Assembly (NCBI RefSeq): GCF_000299935.1
Contig: NZ_AMRL01000011.1
Location: 1-64,000 of the forward strand
Reading direction: 5' to 3'
DNA: 64,000 bases
From: Oceanibaculum indicum P24
Lineage (GTDB): Bacteria; Pseudomonadota; Alphaproteobacteria; Oceanibaculales; Oceanibaculaceae
Positions 30,657 to 40,250 of this stretch are shown piece after piece. The notes under the pieces are model-generated. The model made no database searches and was not told where the DNA came from. It saw only the letters and a list, made by a program, of their open reading frames with translations. A program made the position numbers and the translations under genes. Numbering within the stretch: the first letter of the stretch is position 1; every line of letters starts with the position of its first letter.

Positions 30657-31793
30657 ATGCCCGCCTCCAACCTGTTCAATGCCGAGGAAATCCTCGACGG
30701 CATCTGTGGGTGGGTGCGGATCGAAAGCCCGACCTACGAGCCGGAACGGGTGAACCGCATGATGGACGAAGCCGAGGGGGCAATGCGCGCCCTCGGTGCC
30801 GCCATCGAGCGGATTCCCGGTACTGATGGTTATGCCGATGTGGTGAAGGCCACCCTGCCCTTCGGCGACGATCCGGATGCGCCCGGCATCCTGGTGCTGG
30901 GTCATCTCGACACGGTGCATCCCGGTGGCACCATAGACGGACCGCTGCAACTGCGCCGCGAGGGCGACAAGGTCTTCGGTCCGGGCATCTACGACATGAA
31001 GGGCGGGATGTACCTCGCCTATTACGCGCTGCGGCAGATGCTGAAGGCCGGCCAGAAGCCGGCCCTGCCGGTCACCTTCCTGTTCATCCCGGACGAGGAG
31101 GTCGGCAGCCCCTCGACCCGGGCGATGATCGAGGCCGAGGCGAAGTGCAGCCGCTGCGTGCTGGTGCCGGAACCCTCGCGCCAGGGCAATGTGGTGACCG
31201 GCCGGCATGCCTTCCTGCGCTATCGGCTGCACATCCATGGCAAGCCGGCCCATGCCGGGGCGGACAATCGCGCCGGCCGCAGCGCTATCCGCGCCATGGC
31301 CCGGCTGATCGACCGGCTGGAGGGGATGTCCGATTTCGAGCGCGGCATCACCTACTCCGTCGGTGTGGTGCGCGGCGGCCAGTGGGTGAACGTCATCCCC
31401 ATCGAGTGTACGGCGGAAGTGCTGTGCGTTGCCCCGACCGAGGAAGCCTTCGCCGAGGTGCAGGCGACCATGGCGGCCCTGAAACCGGACGATCCGGAGG
31501 TGACGCTGGTGGTCGAGCCGGGGCCGGTGCGGCCGCTGTTCCGTGCCAGCGAGGGCACCATGGCGCTGTACGAGATGGCGCGCCAGCTGTCCGAGGCGGA
31601 GGGCATCACGCTGACCCACGGCCAGTTCGGCGGCGGCAGCGATGGCAATTTCACCGGCGCGCTGGGCGTACCGACGCTGGACGGGCTGGGCGTGCGCGGC
31701 GGCGGCCCGCATACCCATGGCGAACATTTGCTGGTGTCGTCGCTGGAGCCGCGCGCCCGGCTGCTAGCCGGCCTTTTCGAATCGATCCGGTAA
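30657..31793 (+). CDS. M20 family metallopeptidase (glutamate carboxypeptidase-like)
   Basis: The 378-aa zinc enzyme keeps the M20 ligands H83-x-D85 (GHLDTVH), D113 (YDMKGG), the pair E147-E148 (IPDEEVGS), the E of VLVPEPS (about 173) and the C-terminal His of GPHTHGE. A dimerisation insert lies at about 185-300. CPG2-type enzymes split N-acyl amino acids or C-terminal glutamate. In this operon with the TPP decarboxylase it may release a substrate amino acid or a modified pyruvate precursor, but this is guesswork. Confidence 0.9.
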   Translation: MPASNLFNAEEILDGICGWVRIESPTYEPERVNRMMDEAEGAMRALGAAIERIPGTDGYADVVKATLPFGDDPDAPGILVLGHLDTVHPGGTIDGPLQLRREGDKVFGPGIYDMKGGMYLAYYALRQMLKAGQKPALPVTFLFIPDEEVGSPSTRAMIEAEAKCSRCVLVPEPSRQGNVVTGRHAFLRYRLHIHGKPAHAGADNRAGRSAIRAMARLIDRLEGMSDFERGITYSVGVVRGGQWVNVIPIECTAEVLCVAPTEEAFAEVQATMAALKPDDPEVTLVVEPGPVRPLFRASEGTMALYEMARQLSEAEGITLTHGQFGGGSDGNFTGALGVPTLDGLGVRGGGPHTHGEHLLVSSLEPRARLLAGLFESIR

Positions 31794-31795
31794 TG

Positions 31796-32689
31796 CTAAT
31801 CGCCTGACGCGGCGCGCAGCCGTGCCCGATAGATCGAATAGAGCCCGGCAGCGACGATCAGGCTGGCCCCGGCTACCGTCCAGCCATCCGGCAGGTCGCC
31901 GAACACCAGCCAGCCCAGGATCGTCACCAGCACCAGCTGGGTATATGTGAAAGGCTGCAGCGCCGAGGCTGGCGCCAGGGTGAAGGCCTTCATGAACACG
32001 GTATGCCCCGCCGCGCCCAGAATGCCGATCAGCAGCAGCAGAAACCAGCCAAGCGGCGTCGGCTCTGTCCAGTGGAACGGCACCACGACGCTGGTCATGG
32101 CCAGGCCGATTACCGCTGTCCACAACGCCGTGGTTGGCGCCGGGTCGTAGCGTCCGACGATGCGCAGCATGATCTGATAGACCGCCCACATGGCAGTACC
32201 GATCAGCGTCAGGATTGTGCCGGTGCTCATGCTCTCGAAGCCCGGCCGGACGATGATCAGCACGCCGACGAACCCCACAATCACAGCCGTCCAGCGCCGC
32301 CAGCCAACCCTTTCCCCCAGGAACGGCACGGAAAGCGCCACCACCATCAGCGGCGCGCTGGCGGCGATGGCCTGCACATCGGCCAGCGGCAGGTATTTCA
32401 GCGCGGCCACGAAGAAGCCCATCTCGATGACCAGCAGCGCTGCCCGTGCGCCCTGCAGCAGTGGCCGTTGCGAGCGCCAGGTCAGCCCGCCATGTCTTTT
32501 GTAGGACAGCGCCAGCGCGATCGGCACGAAGATCAGGAAGCGGACCCAGAGGATCTGCGCGATGCTATGGCTCTGGCCCAGCACCTTGTTCAGTGTATCG
32601 ACGCAGGCGAACATGAAGACGCCAACCAGCACGATGGCAATGCCGGCCTTCAGCGATTGCGCCTCCTGATCGGCGGCGGTCAGCGCCAT
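31796..32689 (-). CDS. DMT-superfamily (EamA) transporter
   Basis: The 297-aa product has two EamA repeats with about ten membrane segments (LKAGIAIVLVGVFMFACVDTLNKVL, ALTMTSVVVPFHW-type second repeat). It begins at ATG 32689 and ends just before the M20 gene on the other strand. It resembles the S-adenosylmethionine/aromatic exporter group, but the substrate is unknown. It is 9 bases downstream of the VOC-domain gene on the same strand and may be its partner. Confidence 0.9.
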   Translation of the reverse strand: MALTAADQEAQSLKAGIAIVLVGVFMFACVDTLNKVLGQSHSIAQILWVRFLIFVPIALALSYKRHGGLTWRSQRPLLQGARAALLVIEMGFFVAALKYLPLADVQAIAASAPLMVVALSVPFLGERVGWRRWTAVIVGFVGVLIIVRPGFESMSTGTILTLIGTAMWAVYQIMLRIVGRYDPAPTTALWTAVIGLAMTSVVVPFHWTEPTPLGWFLLLLIGILGAAGHTVFMKAFTLAPASALQPFTYTQLVLVTILGWLVFGDLPDGWTVAGASLIVAAGLYSIYRARLRAASGD

Positions 32690-32698
32690 GCGGGCGCC

Positions 32699-33079
32699 CT
32701 ATTCCCAGCTATTGGCATTTTTGTCGAAGTCTTTGCTCTGCGCCCTGACCACGCAGAAGCGGTGGCCCGTCGGCGCGGCCATCACAACCCAGCCCTTGAT
32801 CTCGGCGATCTTCCTGGCGCCCAGCTTTTCCAGCCGGGCAACCTCCGCCGGGATATCGTCGGCTTCGATGTCGAGATGCACGCGGCTCGGGTGATCGACC
32901 CTCTGCACCTCGATATCCATTTCCCCTGACGGCATCTCCAGCTTGATATAGCCGGCATCCTCAGTGGCCTTGTCCCGCCGCCGCGGCAGGCCGAGCGCCT
33001 GGCTCCAGAATTCGGCCGCCCCGTCGAGATCCTCGCCGAGGCAGTCGATGATGAAGCCGCCAAGCCTGCTGCGGTGCAT
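32699..33079 (-). CDS. VOC (glyoxalase/dioxygenase-fold) protein
   Basis: The 126-aa product is a single VOC unit: FIIDCLGEDLDGAAEFWSQALGL, VHLDIEADDIPAEVARLEKLGA and APTGHRFCVVRAQ. H of VHLDIE and E-type positions fit one metal site per half, so it probably dimerises. It lies beside the acyl-CoA cluster. VOC proteins occur as auxiliary genes in itaconate/citramalyl-CoA clusters, but a link here is only positional. Confidence 0.85.
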   Translation of the reverse strand: MHRSRLGGFIIDCLGEDLDGAAEFWSQALGLPRRRDKATEDAGYIKLEMPSGEMDIEVQRVDHPSRVHLDIEADDIPAEVARLEKLGARKIAEIKGWVVMAAPTGHRFCVVRAQSKDFDKNANSWE

Positions 33080-33101
33080 GGGAAGACTCCTCGGAAAAGA
33101 C

Positions 33102-33854
33102 CTAGCCGCGCCCGACGAAGGGCATCTTGGTCGCCATGACGGTCATGAACTGAACATTGGCGTCCAGCGGCAGGCTGGCCATGTAGGCGACCGCGCTGCC
33201 GACATGGGCGACATCCATGCGCGGCTCGACCATCATCGTGCCGTTGGGCTGCGGCACGCCCTTGGTCATGCGCTCGGTCATCTCGGTCGCCGCGTTGCCG
33301 ATATCGATCTGGCCGCAGGCGATGTCGTACTGACGGCCATCCAGCGAGGTGGATTTGGTGAGGCCGGTCACCGCATGCTTCGTCGCCGTATAAGGCGAGG
33401 AGAATGGCCGCGGCGCATGCGCCGAGATCGAGCCGTTATTCACGATGCGGCCGCCGCGCGGCGACTGGTCCTTCATGATGCGGAAGGCTTCCTGGGTGCA
33501 CAGGAAGGTGCCGGTCAGGTTGGCATCCACGACATTCTTCCACTGCTCGTAGCTGAGGTCTTCCAGCGGAATCGCGGGCGCGCCCATGCCGGCATTGTTG
33601 AACAGGAAGTCGAGGCGGCCGAATTTCGCCTTCACGGCGGCGAACAGCGCCTTCACCGAGGCCGGATCGCCGACATCGGTCGGCACCACCAGCGCCTCGC
33701 TGCCGGCTTCCGCGATCAGCGCGGCGGTGGCTTCCAGCGGCTCCTTGCGGCGGCCGGCGAGCCCGACGACGAAGCCGTCCTTCGCCAGCGCCAACGCCGC
33801 CGAGCGGCCGATACCCGTCCCCGCTCCCGTCACGATCGCGACTTTTGCAGCCAT
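33102..33854 (-). CDS. Short-chain dehydrogenase/reductase
   Basis: The 250-aa classical SDR has [10 protein letters not shown] near the N-terminus, [14 protein letters not shown] and YTATKHA catalytic Tyr-Lys. The C-terminal [12 protein letters not shown] is typical of family members that act on hydroxyacyl or sugar-type alcohols. I chose ATG 33854 after AGGAGAGG. The frame is open much further upstream through an A/T-containing divergent gap. It is divergent from the CoA-transferase operon and may belong to the same catabolic set. Confidence 0.9.
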   Translation of the reverse strand: MAAKVAIVTGAGTGIGRSAALALAKDGFVVGLAGRRKEPLEATAALIAEAGSEALVVPTDVGDPASVKALFAAVKAKFGRLDFLFNNAGMGAPAIPLEDLSYEQWKNVVDANLTGTFLCTQEAFRIMKDQSPRGGRIVNNGSISAHAPRPFSSPYTATKHAVTGLTKSTSLDGRQYDIACGQIDIGNAATEMTERMTKGVPQPNGTMMVEPRMDVAHVGSAVAYMASLPLDANVQFMTVMATKMPFVGRG

Positions 33855-34050
33855 GTTTCCTCTCCTTTGCTTGAAATCGGCCAGAGCCTTTATGAGCGCC
33901 ATTCTCGCCATGTCACGACAGAGGGCAAGCCATGTTCCGCGAGGGCAGCCATTCGCCTTGACACTGTTCATGTGAGTGAACAGGATCGACACAAATATGA
34001 ACAAAAGGACGTGCCGGATCGAACAGGCGCGCCGACAGGAGGAAACGCCC

Positions 34051-35271
34051 ATGGGCCCGCTGCACGGCGTGCGCATACTCGACCTGACATCGGTGATGAT
34101 GGGGCCTTACGCGACCCAGCTGCTGGGCGATATGGGCGCCGAGGTGCTGAAGGTCGAAAGCCCCGAGGGCGATATCGTGCGCCAGATCGGCCCCGGCCGG
34201 TCGCCGGGCATGGGCGGGATGTTCCTGCAGCTGAACCGCAGCAAGCGCAGCATCGTCCTCGATCTCAAGAAGCCGTCCGGCAAGGCGGCGCTGATGCGCG
34301 TCGCCGCTTCCTGCGATGTGCTGATGTACAATCTGCGCCCGCAGGTGATGCAGCGTCTCGGCCTCGGCTATGAGAAGATTGCCGAGGCTCGTCCGGACAT
34401 TATCTATGCCGGCCTGTTCGGCTATGGCCAGGACGGCCCCTATGGCGCCCTGCCCGCCTATGACGATCTGATCCAGGGGGCGAGCGCCATCCCCTCGCTG
34501 ATCGCGCAGGCCGGCGATGGCACGCCGCGCTACGTACCGCTGACCATGGCCGACCGAATTGTCGGGCTGCATGCGGTGAATGCGGTGCTGGCCGCCCTGT
34601 TCCATCGGCAGAAGACCGGTGAGGGCCAGCGCATCGACATCCCGATGTTCGAGACCATGGCCAGCTTCGTTCTGGGTGACCATCTGGGCGGGCTGACCTA
34701 TGACCCGCCACTGGACAAGGGCGGCTATCCGCGCCTGCTGTCGAAGCACCGTGCGCCCTACCGCACGAAGGACGGGTACATCTGCGCGCTGATCTACAAT
34801 GACAAGCACTGGCGCAATTTCTTCGCCGCCATCGGCCAGCCGGAGAAGGCCAGTGACCCGCGCTACGCCAATCATGGCAGCCGCATCCGCCATATCGACG
34901 CGATCTATGAGGAGGCGGCAGCGATCTTCGCCACCCGGACCACGGCGGAATGGAAGACGCTGCTGGACGAGGCGGATATCCCGGTGATGCCGCTGCACAC
35001 GCTGGAAAGCCTGCTGGAAGACCCGCATCTGGCAGCCTGCGGCTTCTTCCGGCCGGTCCAACACCCCAGCGAGGGCGCCATCCGCACCATGCGGGTGCCC
35101 AGCCGCTGGACCGCAACCCAGCCGGACCCCAAGATTCCCGCCCCCCGCCTCGGCGGGCAGACCCGCGCCATCCTGCGCGAGGCCGGCCTGAGCGACACGG
35201 ATATCGACGAGCTACTGACAGACGGCGCCGCGATTGCCGCCTCCGAACCGGAAGAAATGGAGACACGCTGA
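34051..35271 (+). CDS. Class III CoA transferase (CaiB/formyl-CoA family)
   Basis: The 406-aa enzyme starts [36 protein letters not shown] after AGGAGG. It has [11 protein letters not shown], the GYGQDGPY segment and [10 protein letters not shown]. Class III transferases use an aspartyl nucleophile in the middle of the protein. Here the matching motif reads IPMFETM, with Glu at that place, as in a known subgroup. It moves CoA onto a dicarboxylic acid such as a C4-C5 branched acid. It is the first gene of a seven-gene acyl-CoA operon, and its stop overlaps the next start. Confidence 0.9.
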   Translation: MGPLHGVRILDLTSVMMGPYATQLLGDMGAEVLKVESPEGDIVRQIGPGRSPGMGGMFLQLNRSKRSIVLDLKKPSGKAALMRVAASCDVLMYNLRPQVMQRLGLGYEKIAEARPDIIYAGLFGYGQDGPYGALPAYDDLIQGASAIPSLIAQAGDGTPRYVPLTMADRIVGLHAVNAVLAALFHRQKTGEGQRIDIPMFETMASFVLGDHLGGLTYDPPLDKGGYPRLLSKHRAPYRTKDGYICALIYNDKHWRNFFAAIGQPEKASDPRYANHGSRIRHIDAIYEEAAAIFATRTTAEWKTLLDEADIPVMPLHTLESLLEDPHLAACGFFRPVQHPSEGAIRTMRVPSRWTATQPDPKIPAPRLGGQTRAILREAGLSDTDIDELLTDGAAIAASEPEEMETR

Positions 35272-36437
35272 TGGATTTCGCCCTCACCCCCGATCAGGAA
35301 ATGGTCCGCGAGGCGATCACCCGCATCTGCGCCGGGTTCAACGATGATTACTGGCGCGAGAAGGACAAGAGCGGCGACTTCCCGACCGAATTCTACGATG
35401 CGATGGCGAAGGATGGCTGGCTCGGCATCTGCATCCCGGAGGAATATGGCGGCTCCGGTCTTGGCGTCAGCGAGGCCACGGTGATGATGCGGGCGATTGC
35501 CGAATCTGGGGCCGGCATGAGCGGCGCCTCGGCGGTCCATATCAATGTGTTCGGCCTCAACCCCGTGCTGGTCTTCGGCACCGAGGAACAGAAGCACCGC
35601 ATGCTCACGCCGATGCTGCAGGGCAAGGAGAAATGCTGCTTCGCCGTCACCGAGCCGAACACCGGCCTGAACACCACACAGCTTAAGACCCGCGCCGAGC
35701 GCAAGGGCGACCGCTATGTGGTGAATGGCAACAAGGTGTGGATATCGACCGCGCAGGAGGCCCACAAGATCCTGCTGCTGGCACGCACAACCCCACTTGA
35801 GGAGGTGAAGAAGCCGACCCACGGCCTCAGCCTGTTCTATACCGATCTCGACCGCAGCCGGATCGAGATCCGCGAGATCGAGAAGATGGGCCGCCATGCC
35901 GTCGATTCGAACGCGCTGTTCATCGACGATTTCGAAATTCCGGTCGAGGACCGCATCGGCGAGGAAGGCCGGGGCTTCGAATATATCCTGCACGGCATGA
36001 ACCCGGAGCGCGTGCTGATCGCCGCCGAGGCCATCGGGCTTGGAATGCTGGCGCTGCAGCGGGCCACGCAATACGCCAAGGAACGCATCGTGTTCAACCG
36101 CCCCATCGGCCAGAATCAGGCGATCCAGCACCCGCTGGCGGCGAACTGGATGGAGCTAGAATCGGCCTGGATGATGGTGCTGAAGGCGGCCTGGGAATAT
36201 GACAAGGGCCTGCCCTGCGGGGCCGCCGCGAACGCCGCCAAATATCTCGCCGGCGAGGCCGGGTTCAATGCCTGCCAGCAGGCGATCATGACCCATGGCG
36301 GCATGGGCTATGCCAAGGAATATCATGTGGAGCGCTATCTGCGCGAAGTGATGATCCCGCGCATCGCCCCGGTTAGCCCGCAACTCGTGCTCAGCTACAT
36401 TGCCGAGCGGGTGCTGGGCCTCCCCAAATCCTATTGA
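35271..36437 (+). CDS. Acyl-CoA dehydrogenase
   Basis: The 388-aa flavoprotein follows the ACAD layout: CFAVTEPNTGLNTTQLKTRAE with the FAD loop, WISTAQEAH, the middle beta domain and FNRPIGQNQAIQHPLA in the C-terminal helix domain, ending GGMGYAKEYHVERYLRE. The base would be in the helix before the MTHGGMGY loop. It would oxidise the acyl-CoA made by the upstream transferase; methylsuccinyl-type substrates are possible in this setting. The start overlaps the previous stop (CTGATGG) and the gene ends by overlap with the next one. Confidence 0.93.
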   Translation: MDFALTPDQEMVREAITRICAGFNDDYWREKDKSGDFPTEFYDAMAKDGWLGICIPEEYGGSGLGVSEATVMMRAIAESGAGMSGASAVHINVFGLNPVLVFGTEEQKHRMLTPMLQGKEKCCFAVTEPNTGLNTTQLKTRAERKGDRYVVNGNKVWISTAQEAHKILLLARTTPLEEVKKPTHGLSLFYTDLDRSRIEIREIEKMGRHAVDSNALFIDDFEIPVEDRIGEEGRGFEYILHGMNPERVLIAAEAIGLGMLALQRATQYAKERIVFNRPIGQNQAIQHPLAANWMELESAWMMVLKAAWEYDKGLPCGAAANAAKYLAGEAGFNACQQAIMTHGGMGYAKEYHVERYLREVMIPRIAPVSPQLVLSYIAERVLGLPKSY

Positions 36438-36442
36438 GCGCG

Positions 36443-37714
36443 ATGAAGCCGGTTTCCGCCGAAAACTTCGATATCGCTGCCCATGTCCGGGCGGGCGACC
36501 GGGTGATCTTCGGGCAGGCCTCGGCGGAGCCGCTGACCCTGACCCGGGCGCTGGTCGCGCAGAAAGCGGAGATCGGCCCCTTCTCGGTCTTTCTCGGCGC
36601 CTGCTACTCCGACTGTTTCGCGCCGGACACTGCGGAGGGCATCGCGGTCTCCGCCTATGGCGCGGTCGGCGTGGCGGGGCAGCTTGCGAAGGCGGGCCGG
36701 CTGGACGTCTTGCCCTGGCATTACAGAGCGCTGAACCGCGCCTATGCGGAGGGCGTGCTGAAGGCCGATGTGGTGCTGCTGCAACTCTCCGTCGACCCGA
36801 AGAGTGGCCGCTACGGGCTTGGCTTCTCGAACGATTATGCGGTTCTGGCGGCACGCCACGCGCGCAGCGTGATCGCCGAGGTGAATCCGGCGGCACCCTG
36901 GATTCACGATGCCGAATTGCCGGCGGATATCGTTCCGGATGTGCTGGTGGAAGCCGATTATCCGCCGCTGGATATTCCGCAGCCGCCCATCGACGAAACC
37001 TCCAAGACCATTGCCCGTCATGTCGTGGAGATGATCCCCGATGGTGCGACGCTGCAATTCGGCGTCGGCAGCCTGCCGGAGGCGGTGATGGCCGCGCTGT
37101 CTGGTCACCGCGATCTCGGCATCCATTCCGGCAGCATGGGCGATCGGCTAGTCGATCTGGTGGAAGGCGGCGCGGTCACAAACGCCCGCAAGAGCCTGGA
37201 TGCCGGGCGCAGCGTCGTCGGCGTGCTGCTGGGGACGAAGCGGCTGCGCGACTTCGTGCATGACAACAGGGATTTCTCGCTGCGGCCCGCCGCCCATACC
37301 CACGGCCATGAGGTGCTGGCGCGGCAGCATGGCTTCATCGCGGTCAATTCCGCCATTGAGGTCGATCTGACCGGTCAGGTGAATGCGGAGATGGCGAACG
37401 GGCGCTATGTCGGGGCGGTTGGCGGCCAGGTGGATTTCGTGCGCGGCGCCAACGCTGCCGAGGGAGGGCGCGCCATCATCGCCCTGCCCGCCACGGCGAA
37501 GGGCGGGACGCTCAGCCGCATTGTCGCCAGCGTATCCAGCGTCACCACGCCGCGTAGCGATGTGGACGCCATCGTCACGGAATATGGCGTGGCCGGCCTG
37601 CGCGGCTGTACGCTGGATGAGCGGGCAAAGCGGTTGATCGCAATCGCCGCACCGCAATTCCGCGAGGCGCTGTCCCGCGCCCTGTACGATCAACAGCGGG
37701 GGACATATGACTGA
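36443..37714 (+). CDS. Acetyl-CoA hydrolase/transferase family (RipA-like), lacking the usual catalytic Glu
   Basis: The 423-aa protein belongs to the acetyl-CoA hydrolase/4-hydroxybutyrate CoA-transferase family: [57 protein letters not shown] and [14 protein letters not shown]. In most transferases the catalytic Glu sits in an HTE-type motif before this D..VDLVE block. Here the sequence is [17 protein letters not shown], so the Glu is replaced. It may be a hydrolase variant or use another residue. It could be the itaconate-CoA transferase equivalent (RipA). A TTG at 36434 is an alternative start. Confidence 0.85.
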   Translation: MKPVSAENFDIAAHVRAGDRVIFGQASAEPLTLTRALVAQKAEIGPFSVFLGACYSDCFAPDTAEGIAVSAYGAVGVAGQLAKAGRLDVLPWHYRALNRAYAEGVLKADVVLLQLSVDPKSGRYGLGFSNDYAVLAARHARSVIAEVNPAAPWIHDAELPADIVPDVLVEADYPPLDIPQPPIDETSKTIARHVVEMIPDGATLQFGVGSLPEAVMAALSGHRDLGIHSGSMGDRLVDLVEGGAVTNARKSLDAGRSVVGVLLGTKRLRDFVHDNRDFSLRPAAHTHGHEVLARQHGFIAVNSAIEVDLTGQVNAEMANGRYVGAVGGQVDFVRGANAAEGGRAIIALPATAKGGTLSRIVASVSSVTTPRSDVDAIVTEYGVAGLRGCTLDERAKRLIAIAAPQFREALSRALYDQQRGTYD

Positions 37715-38888
37715 AACCGACCGCAAGGGCCCGCTCGCCGGGCTGCGCATTCTCGAATTCGCCGGCATTGGCCCGGCCCCGTTCTGCGCCATGCTGCTGG
37801 CCGATATGGGGGCGGAGGTGGTGCGCCTCGACCGGCTGGAACCGAGCGGCCTCGGCATTCCGAAGCCGGCCCGGTTCGAGCTGATGAATCGCGGCCGGCG
37901 TTCCGTCGCCATCGACCTGAAGCGACCGGAAGGCGTTGCTCTGGCACTCAATCTTGTCGAAAGGGCCGATGCGCTGATCGAGGGGTTCCGGCCCGGCACG
38001 ATGGAGCGGCTGGGGCTGGGGCCGGAGGCCTGCCTCGCCCGCAACCCGAAGCTGGTCTATGGAAGGCTGACCGGCTGGGGTCAGGACGGGCCGCTGGCGC
38101 ACAGCGCCGGCCACGACATGAATTATATCGCGCTGGCCGGCATGCTGGCCGGTATCGGGCGCGAAGGCGCGCCGCCTACGCCGCCGCTCAATCTGGTCGG
38201 CGATTTCGGCGGTGGCGGTATGCTGCTGGCCTTCGGCCTCGTCTGCGCGCTGCTGGAAGCACGGCACTCGGGCAAGGGGCAGGTCGTCGATGCCGCAATG
38301 GTCGATGGCGTGGCGCTGCTGGGAACCATGTTCTTCGGGCTGCGCGCCGCCGGCATGCATGACGCTCCGCGCGGCCGCAACCTGCTGGATTCCGGCGCGC
38401 CGCATTATGAGGTCTATGAATGCGCCGACGGGAAATATGTTGCCGTCGCCCCCATCGAGGCGAAGTTCCGGCGCGAGCTGCTGCAGCGTATCGGTTTCGA
38501 CCCCCAGAGATTCCCGGATGTCGAGGACAGTGCCACCTGGCCGGCGGCGAAGCAGCTGCTGGCCGCGCGCTTCAGGGAAAAGAACCGCGCCGACTGGTGC
38601 GCGCTGCTGGAAGGCACGGATTCCTGCTTCGCCCCGGTGCTGGAGATGGACGAGGCGCCGGAGCATCCGCACAACCGGGCGCGCGACGCCTTTCCTGTCA
38701 TCGGCGGCATCGCCCAGCCGGCCCCTGCCCCGCGCTTCAGCCGCACGGCACCGCCGCTGCCCACGGCACCGATCGCCGCCGGGGCCGACAGCCGCGCCGT
38801 GCTGGCGGACTGGAACATCGACGCCAGCCGCATCGAGGCGCTGTTCGCCTGCAGCGCGGTTGGCAGCCCTGACGAACGACCCCGCTGA
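37707..38888 (+). CDS. Alpha-methylacyl-CoA racemase-like (class III family)
   Basis: The 393-aa product starts [20 protein letters not shown]. It has [12 protein letters not shown] (H136) and [10 protein letters not shown] (D166), with a later Glu in [13 protein letters not shown] and E are the catalytic set of alpha-methylacyl-CoA racemase, so a racemase role is more likely than CoA transfer. It would interconvert the epimers of a 2-methyl branched acyl-CoA, as needed between steps of methyl-branched dicarboxylate catabolism. It overlaps the previous gene. Confidence 0.9.
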   Translation: MTETDRKGPLAGLRILEFAGIGPAPFCAMLLADMGAEVVRLDRLEPSGLGIPKPARFELMNRGRRSVAIDLKRPEGVALALNLVERADALIEGFRPGTMERLGLGPEACLARNPKLVYGRLTGWGQDGPLAHSAGHDMNYIALAGMLAGIGREGAPPTPPLNLVGDFGGGGMLLAFGLVCALLEARHSGKGQVVDAAMVDGVALLGTMFFGLRAAGMHDAPRGRNLLDSGAPHYEVYECADGKYVAVAPIEAKFRRELLQRIGFDPQRFPDVEDSATWPAAKQLLAARFREKNRADWCALLEGTDSCFAPVLEMDEAPEHPHNRARDAFPVIGGIAQPAPAPRFSRTAPPLPTAPIAAGADSRAVLADWNIDASRIEALFACSAVGSPDERPR

Positions 38889-38905
38889 AGAAAAGGAAAC
38901 CAGCA

Positions 38906-39361
38906 ATGGCCGGGCTATATTTCGAGGAATTCTCCGTCGGACAGGAGTTCCATCATCCGCTGTCGCGCACCGTGACCGAGATGGACAACACCATGTTCAG
39001 CCTGCTGACCATGAACCCGCAGCCGCTGCATCTGGACGCGCATTTCGCCGCCCGGACAGAATGGGGCGAGCGGCTGTTCAACAGCATGTACACGCTGGGC
39101 ATTCTGGTCGGCATGACGGTATATGACACCACGCTGGGCACCACCGTCGCCAATCTGGGGATGACCGATGTGCGCTTCCCCAAGCCGGTCTTCCATGGCG
39201 ACACGCTGAAGGCCCATACGAAGGTTGTCTCGCTGCGCGACAGCAAGTCCCGGCCCGAGGTCGGGCTGGTCGAGTTCGAGCATTGGGCGACCAACCAGAA
39301 GGACGAAACCGTGGCGGTCTGCCGCCGCACCGCGATGATGCGGCGCAAGCCCGCCGCCTAG
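38906..39361 (+). CDS. MaoC-like hydratase (mesaconyl/itaconyl-CoA type)
   Basis: The 151-aa hot-dog fold enzyme has the hydratase-type segment TEMDNTMFSLLTMNPQPLHLDAHFA with Asp/His-type active residues and GDTLKAHTKVV for the beta sheet. The length and PLHLD motif match mesaconyl-CoA hydratase and the RipB/itaconyl-CoA hydratase group, which adds water to give citramalyl-CoA or methylmalyl-CoA. It follows AAGGAAA and is 12 bases upstream of a CitE-like lyase, the next step in that route. Confidence 0.9.
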   Translation: MAGLYFEEFSVGQEFHHPLSRTVTEMDNTMFSLLTMNPQPLHLDAHFAARTEWGERLFNSMYTLGILVGMTVYDTTLGTTVANLGMTDVRFPKPVFHGDTLKAHTKVVSLRDSKSRPEVGLVEFEHWATNQKDETVAVCRRTAMMRRKPAA

Positions 39362-39373
39362 GAGAGAAACGAG

Positions 39374-40240
39374 ATGAAGATTCGGTCCCTGCTTTTCGTG
39401 CCCGGCGACAGCGAGCGCAAGTTCCAGCGCGCCCTGACCTCGGCTGCCGATGCGCTGATCCTCGATCTGGAGGATTCGGTCGCTGCCGACCAGAAGGAAG
39501 GCGCGCGCCACACCGTGCGCGCCTCGCTGGAGAGCGACCGCAACGGCAAGAAGTTGTTCGTCCGGGTTAACGCGCTGGATACCGGCCTGACGCTGGGCGA
39601 TCTCGCCGCCGTGGTGCCGGGCCGGCCGGACGGGATCATGCTGCCGAAATGCCAGAATGGCGAGGATGCCAACCAGGTCTCGCTCTATCTCGACGCTTTC
39701 GAGAGTGCGGCCGGCATCCCACTCGGCACCATCCGGCTGCTGCCGATCGGCACGGAGACGGCGGCCTCCATCTTCGGGCTGGGCAGCTACAAGGGTGCCA
39801 CGTCCCGGCTCTGGGGGCTGATGTGGGGCGCGGAGGATCTGGCGGCAACACTGGGCTCCACCGCCAACCGCGACGCGCAGGGCTTCACCGAGCCCTACCG
39901 CATGGCGCGGAACCTTTGCCTTGCCGGTGCCGCCGGCGCCGATCTGGTGCCGGTCGATACGGTCTATACCGACATCGACAATCTGGAGGGGCTGGCGAAG
40001 GAATGCGCCGAGGCGCGGCGCGATGGCTTCCTTGCCAAGGCGGTCATCCACCCGAAGCATATCGAGGCGGTGAATGAGGCCTTTACGCCGAAGCCGGAGG
40101 AAATCGAATGGGCGCGCAAGGTGGTTGCCGCCTTCAAGCAGGATGGCGCGCTCGGCGTCATCAAGATCGACGGCAAGATGATCGACAAGCCGCATCTGGT
40201 CAGTGCCGAACGCATCCTCAGCCTCGCCGGCGCCGCCTGA
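39374..40240 (+). CDS. HpcH/CitE-like acyl-CoA lyase (citramalyl/malyl-CoA lyase type)
   Basis: The 288-aa TIM-barrel enzyme starts MKIRSLLFVPGDSERKFQRAL. It has DLEDSVAADQK with substrate/Mg contacts, the Arg strand LFVRVNALD, the metal Glu in LPIGTETAASIF and WGAEDLAATLG with the Asp. These CitE/RipC-like lyases split citramalyl-CoA to acetyl-CoA and pyruvate, or beta-methylmalyl-CoA. The gene ends by a CCTGA and the IclR gene begins 11 bases later. With the transferase and MaoC it forms a complete RipABC-like set. Confidence 0.92.
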   Translation: MKIRSLLFVPGDSERKFQRALTSAADALILDLEDSVAADQKEGARHTVRASLESDRNGKKLFVRVNALDTGLTLGDLAAVVPGRPDGIMLPKCQNGEDANQVSLYLDAFESAAGIPLGTIRLLPIGTETAASIFGLGSYKGATSRLWGLMWGAEDLAATLGSTANRDAQGFTEPYRMARNLCLAGAAGADLVPVDTVYTDIDNLEGLAKECAEARRDGFLAKAVIHPKHIEAVNEAFTPKPEEIEWARKVVAAFKQDGALGVIKIDGKMIDKPHLVSAERILSLAGAA

Positions 40241-40250
40241 CGATTCGCGC

